In this document: positions 38,732 to 40,489 of the stretch, in pieces | Layout: the number at the start of each line of letters is the position of its first letter | Position numbering within the stretch: position 1 is the first letter of the stretch | Assembly: GCA_009837285.1 (NCBI GenBank) | Contig: VXTU01000027.1 | Coordinates: 1 to 40,489, forward strand | Direction of reading: 5' to 3' | Origin: Chloroflexota bacterium | GTDB taxonomy: Bacteria; Chloroflexota; Dehalococcoidia; UBA2979 | Length of the DNA stretch: 40,489 bases | The notes under the pieces: generated by a model | What the model saw: the letters and a program-made list of their open reading frames with translations, nothing else | Database searches by the model: none | Told to the model about the DNA's origin: nothing | Translations under genes and position numbers: made by a program

Positions 38732-39319
38732 ATGACGACCGACGATCGCGACGACCTGCCGCTCCTCACCCTCGACCTCGACGGGGTGATCTGCGGCCCG
38801 CCCTTCGGGGGCGAGCGAGGGCTCAACCTCGGGATCAGCCGCCGCTTCCTCGACCCCCACGAGCGGCCGCACCGCGCCGTGGTGCCCCCCAAATGGCTGT
38901 CGTGGCCCCTCGACCACCTGCGGTTCGACTTCCGACGCCCCCTCCCCGGCGTCGCCGAGGCGCTGGAGCGGCTCAGCGAGGTGCGCCGTCTCGCCGTGCT
39001 GACCGGGCGCCGCAGCTCTCCGGTCCACTGGCTCGAATGGCACAAGCTGGACCTCTACCTGGACAACGCGTACTGGAACATCACGTGGCTGCCGAGCCCT
39101 CACTTCAAGCTCGGCGCGCTCAGCGTCCTCGAAGCCGTCGAGCACATCGACGACGACGGGCGCACGGCCCAGCTGATGGCCGAGCGGGCCGACGCGCGAC
39201 CGTTCCTGCGCGACTGGCCGCGCAACCGCGACCTCCCGTACCACGAGCGCGTCGAGCGCGTCGCGGATCTCGGGGCGCTGGCGGACGTGCTCGTCGAGGA
39301 AGCGGCGGCTCGCGGCTAG
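38732..39319 (+). CDS. HAD-superfamily hydrolase
   Basis: A 195-residue protein of the haloacid dehalogenase superfamily, probably a phosphatase. Motif I is LLTLDLDGVICGPPFGG with Asp15 and Asp17; motif II is LAVLTGRRSSP with Thr; a candidate motif IV is EHIDDDGRTA. The middle (HFKLGALSVLEAVEHIDDD) fits the family, with a short cap. Substrate unknown. ATG 38732 has GCGGAG just upstream, and the gene follows the Lon-like gene by 19 bases, so it is likely in one unit with it. Confidence 0.8.
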   Translation: MTTDDRDDLPLLTLDLDGVICGPPFGGERGLNLGISRRFLDPHERPHRAVVPPKWLSWPLDHLRFDFRRPLPGVAEALERLSEVRRLAVLTGRRSSPVHWLEWHKLDLYLDNAYWNITWLPSPHFKLGALSVLEAVEHIDDDGRTAQLMAERADARPFLRDWPRNRDLPYHERVERVADLGALADVLVEEAAARG

Positions 39320-39384
39320 CGTCAGTCTCACGCGCACGTTAGGTTCGTGCTTCGAGCCCCCTCGGCGGGCGGGTGGAGGCGAGC

Positions 39385-40489
39385 ATGGCCGCAGACCGCG
39401 CGAGCATGTTCTCGTCGCTGCGCATCCGCGACTACCGCCTGCTCTGGCTCGGCGTCTCCAGCCACTCCGCCGCGCTGTGGACGGAGAACATCGCCCGGCC
39501 GTATCTCGTCTACGCCCTGACGGAATCACCGGCGCAGCTCGGCGGTGTCATCGCGGCGCGGACGCTGCCGCAGTTCGTGTTCGGCATCTTCGCCGGCGTC
39601 GCCATCGACTGGTTCGACCGCAAACGCGTGTTGCAGATCTCCCAGATCGGCGCGTTCGTCCTCAACGTGAGCTTCGCGGTGTTGCTCGTCGCGGGGCTCA
39701 TCGAGCTGTGGCACATCTACGCCGCCGCCGCCATCCGAGGCGTCACGATGGCGTTCGACCAGCCCGCGCGGCAGTCGCTCGTGCCGGAGGTGGTGCCGCC
39801 CGACCGCGTCACGAACGCGATCGCACTCTTCTCCGCGACGCAGAACACGATGCGCATCGCGGGCACGGCCGCGTCGGGCTTCCTCATCGCCGCCATCGGC
39901 GTCAACGGGGCCTTCGTCGCGATCGCTGTCATCTACGCGGGGACCGTCACCGCCACCTCGATGCTGCGCGTGCCGGCGCACGTCCCGCCGGCCGCTTCGG
40001 GCGTCGGCGCGATGCTCGGCGGGCTGGGTCAGGCCATGCAGTACGCGTGGCGGACGCCGACCATTCGCGGCGCGATCGGCCTCGCGCTGATCTACTTCGC
40101 GTTCGGGCTGTCGTTCATGCAACTGTTCGCGCCGCTCTTCGCCCTCGAGGTGCTCGACATCGGGCCATTCGGATTCGGCGTGATGATGTCGCTCACCGGC
40201 GCGGGGTCGCTGCTGGGCGCGCTGGCCATCGCGTCCAGGTCGCCCCGGCGGCTCGGCGTGCTGGTGCCGCTGATGATGGTCGCGTTCGGCTCGCTGCTGA
40301 TCCTGTTCTCGCTCAGCACGTACCTGCCGGGCGAGCTGGGCCGGGCGTGGATCGTGCTGCCGCTGGTGCTCGTCTTCGCCTCGGGGCTGTTCCAGTCGGG
40401 CGCGTTCGCGCTGGTGCAGGTGATCATGCTCGACGCCGCGCCGGACCAGATGCGAGGCCGCCTGATGGGCCTGCTCGCCTTCGACCGCG
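39385..40489 (+). CDS. MFS transporter, 3' end cut by the window
   Basis: An incomplete major facilitator superfamily gene: 368 codons are present and no stop occurs before the window ends. It opens RIRDYRLLWLGVSSHSAALW, typical of the MFS_3/EntS-like exporter branch. The loop between helices 2 and 3 reads FAGVAIDWFDRKRVLQ, a good MFS motif A. Further on are RGVTMAFDQPARQSLVPEVV and about ten membrane helices. Such proteins export siderophores or drugs, but substrate is unknown. GGTGGAGG lies 6 bases before ATG 39385. A possible TAGGTT -10 box is at 39340-39345. Confidence 0.87.
   Translation, partial: MAADRASMFSSLRIRDYRLLWLGVSSHSAALWTENIARPYLVYALTESPAQLGGVIAARTLPQFVFGIFAGVAIDWFDRKRVLQISQIGAFVLNVSFAVLLVAGLIELWHIYAAAAIRGVTMAFDQPARQSLVPEVVPPDRVTNAIALFSATQNTMRIAGTAASGFLIAAIGVNGAFVAIAVIYAGTVTATSMLRVPAHVPPAASGVGAMLGGLGQAMQYAWRTPTIRGAIGLALIYFAFGLSFMQLFAPLFALEVLDIGPFGFGVMMSLTGAGSLLGALAIASRSPRRLGVLVPLMMVAFGSLLILFSLSTYLPGELGRAWIVLPLVLVFASGLFQSGAFALVQVIMLDAAPDQMRGRLMGLLAFDR

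Noticed and set aside
1-40489. tRNA, rRNA, CRISPR array, insertion sequence or prophage
   Set aside because: No cloverleaf, conserved rRNA stretch, regular spaced repeats, transposase, integrase or phage structural gene could be seen on either strand.

Overview
The window is 40.5 kb of very GC-rich, gene-dense bacterial chromosome with 47 supportable protein genes (the last runs off the end), no RNA genes, no CRISPR array and no insertion sequence. No gap between genes reaches 300 bases. The content points to a free-living, menaquinone-using, aerobic or facultative organism. A fused homocysteine methyltransferase/methylenetetrahydrofolate reductase, DUF1802, an AAA_32-type Lon-like protease, MaoC-type pairs and -10 boxes placed right at start codons fit Chloroflexota (Dehalococcoidia-like) best. 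A deep-branching actinobacterial relative cannot be excluded from sequence reading alone.

Layout. 1-4.3 kb (+): SufR-like Fe-S sensor, ErpA/SufA-type Fe-S carrier, EVE protein, fused methionine/folate enzyme, DUF488. 4.3-11.3 kb (-): voltage-gated cation channel, then a unit read from 11.3 kb leftward: sugar nucleotidyltransferase, glcD, glcE, glcF and an NAD-dependent sugar epimerase. 11.3-16.3 kb: small genes on both strands (DUF1802, SnoaL-like, YbaK-like with a tiny zinc protein, DUF2795, two VOC proteins, AEC transporter, CDGSH protein, alpha/beta hydrolase). 16.4-21.6 kb (+): FIST sensor, D-2-hydroxyacid dehydrogenase, a pair of inverted GC-rich palindromic repeats, YfcE-like phosphoesterase, and the NAD-salvage pair pncA-pncB. 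21.6-24.3 kb: accessory stretch with two - strand genes, a stand-alone TIR protein and a HigBA-type toxin-antitoxin pair.

24.3-33.6 kb (-): the main block, a menaquinone operon in the order menF-menD-menH-menB-menA-menC, followed by a PHP-domain gene and two hotdog-fold (MaoC-like) genes joined by 4-base overlaps, then a DoxX gene after a hairpin. Together menF to menA carry chorismate to demethylmenaquinone except for menE, the DHNA-CoA thioesterase and the final methyltransferase, which are absent here. 33.6-40.5 kb: small membrane protein divergent from menF, beta-lactamase-fold hydrolase, quinone oxidoreductase, Lon-like protease, HAD protein and a truncated MFS transporter.

Most notable points: the PHP gene has no usual start codon in frame and seems to begin at ATC; the two hotdog proteins behind the men genes both lack the MaoC dehydratase dyad; one alpha/beta hydrolase lacks its nucleophile; the Lon-like protease has Arg where Walker B Asp is expected; a TIR gene sits alone beside higBA; and several genes look leaderless.
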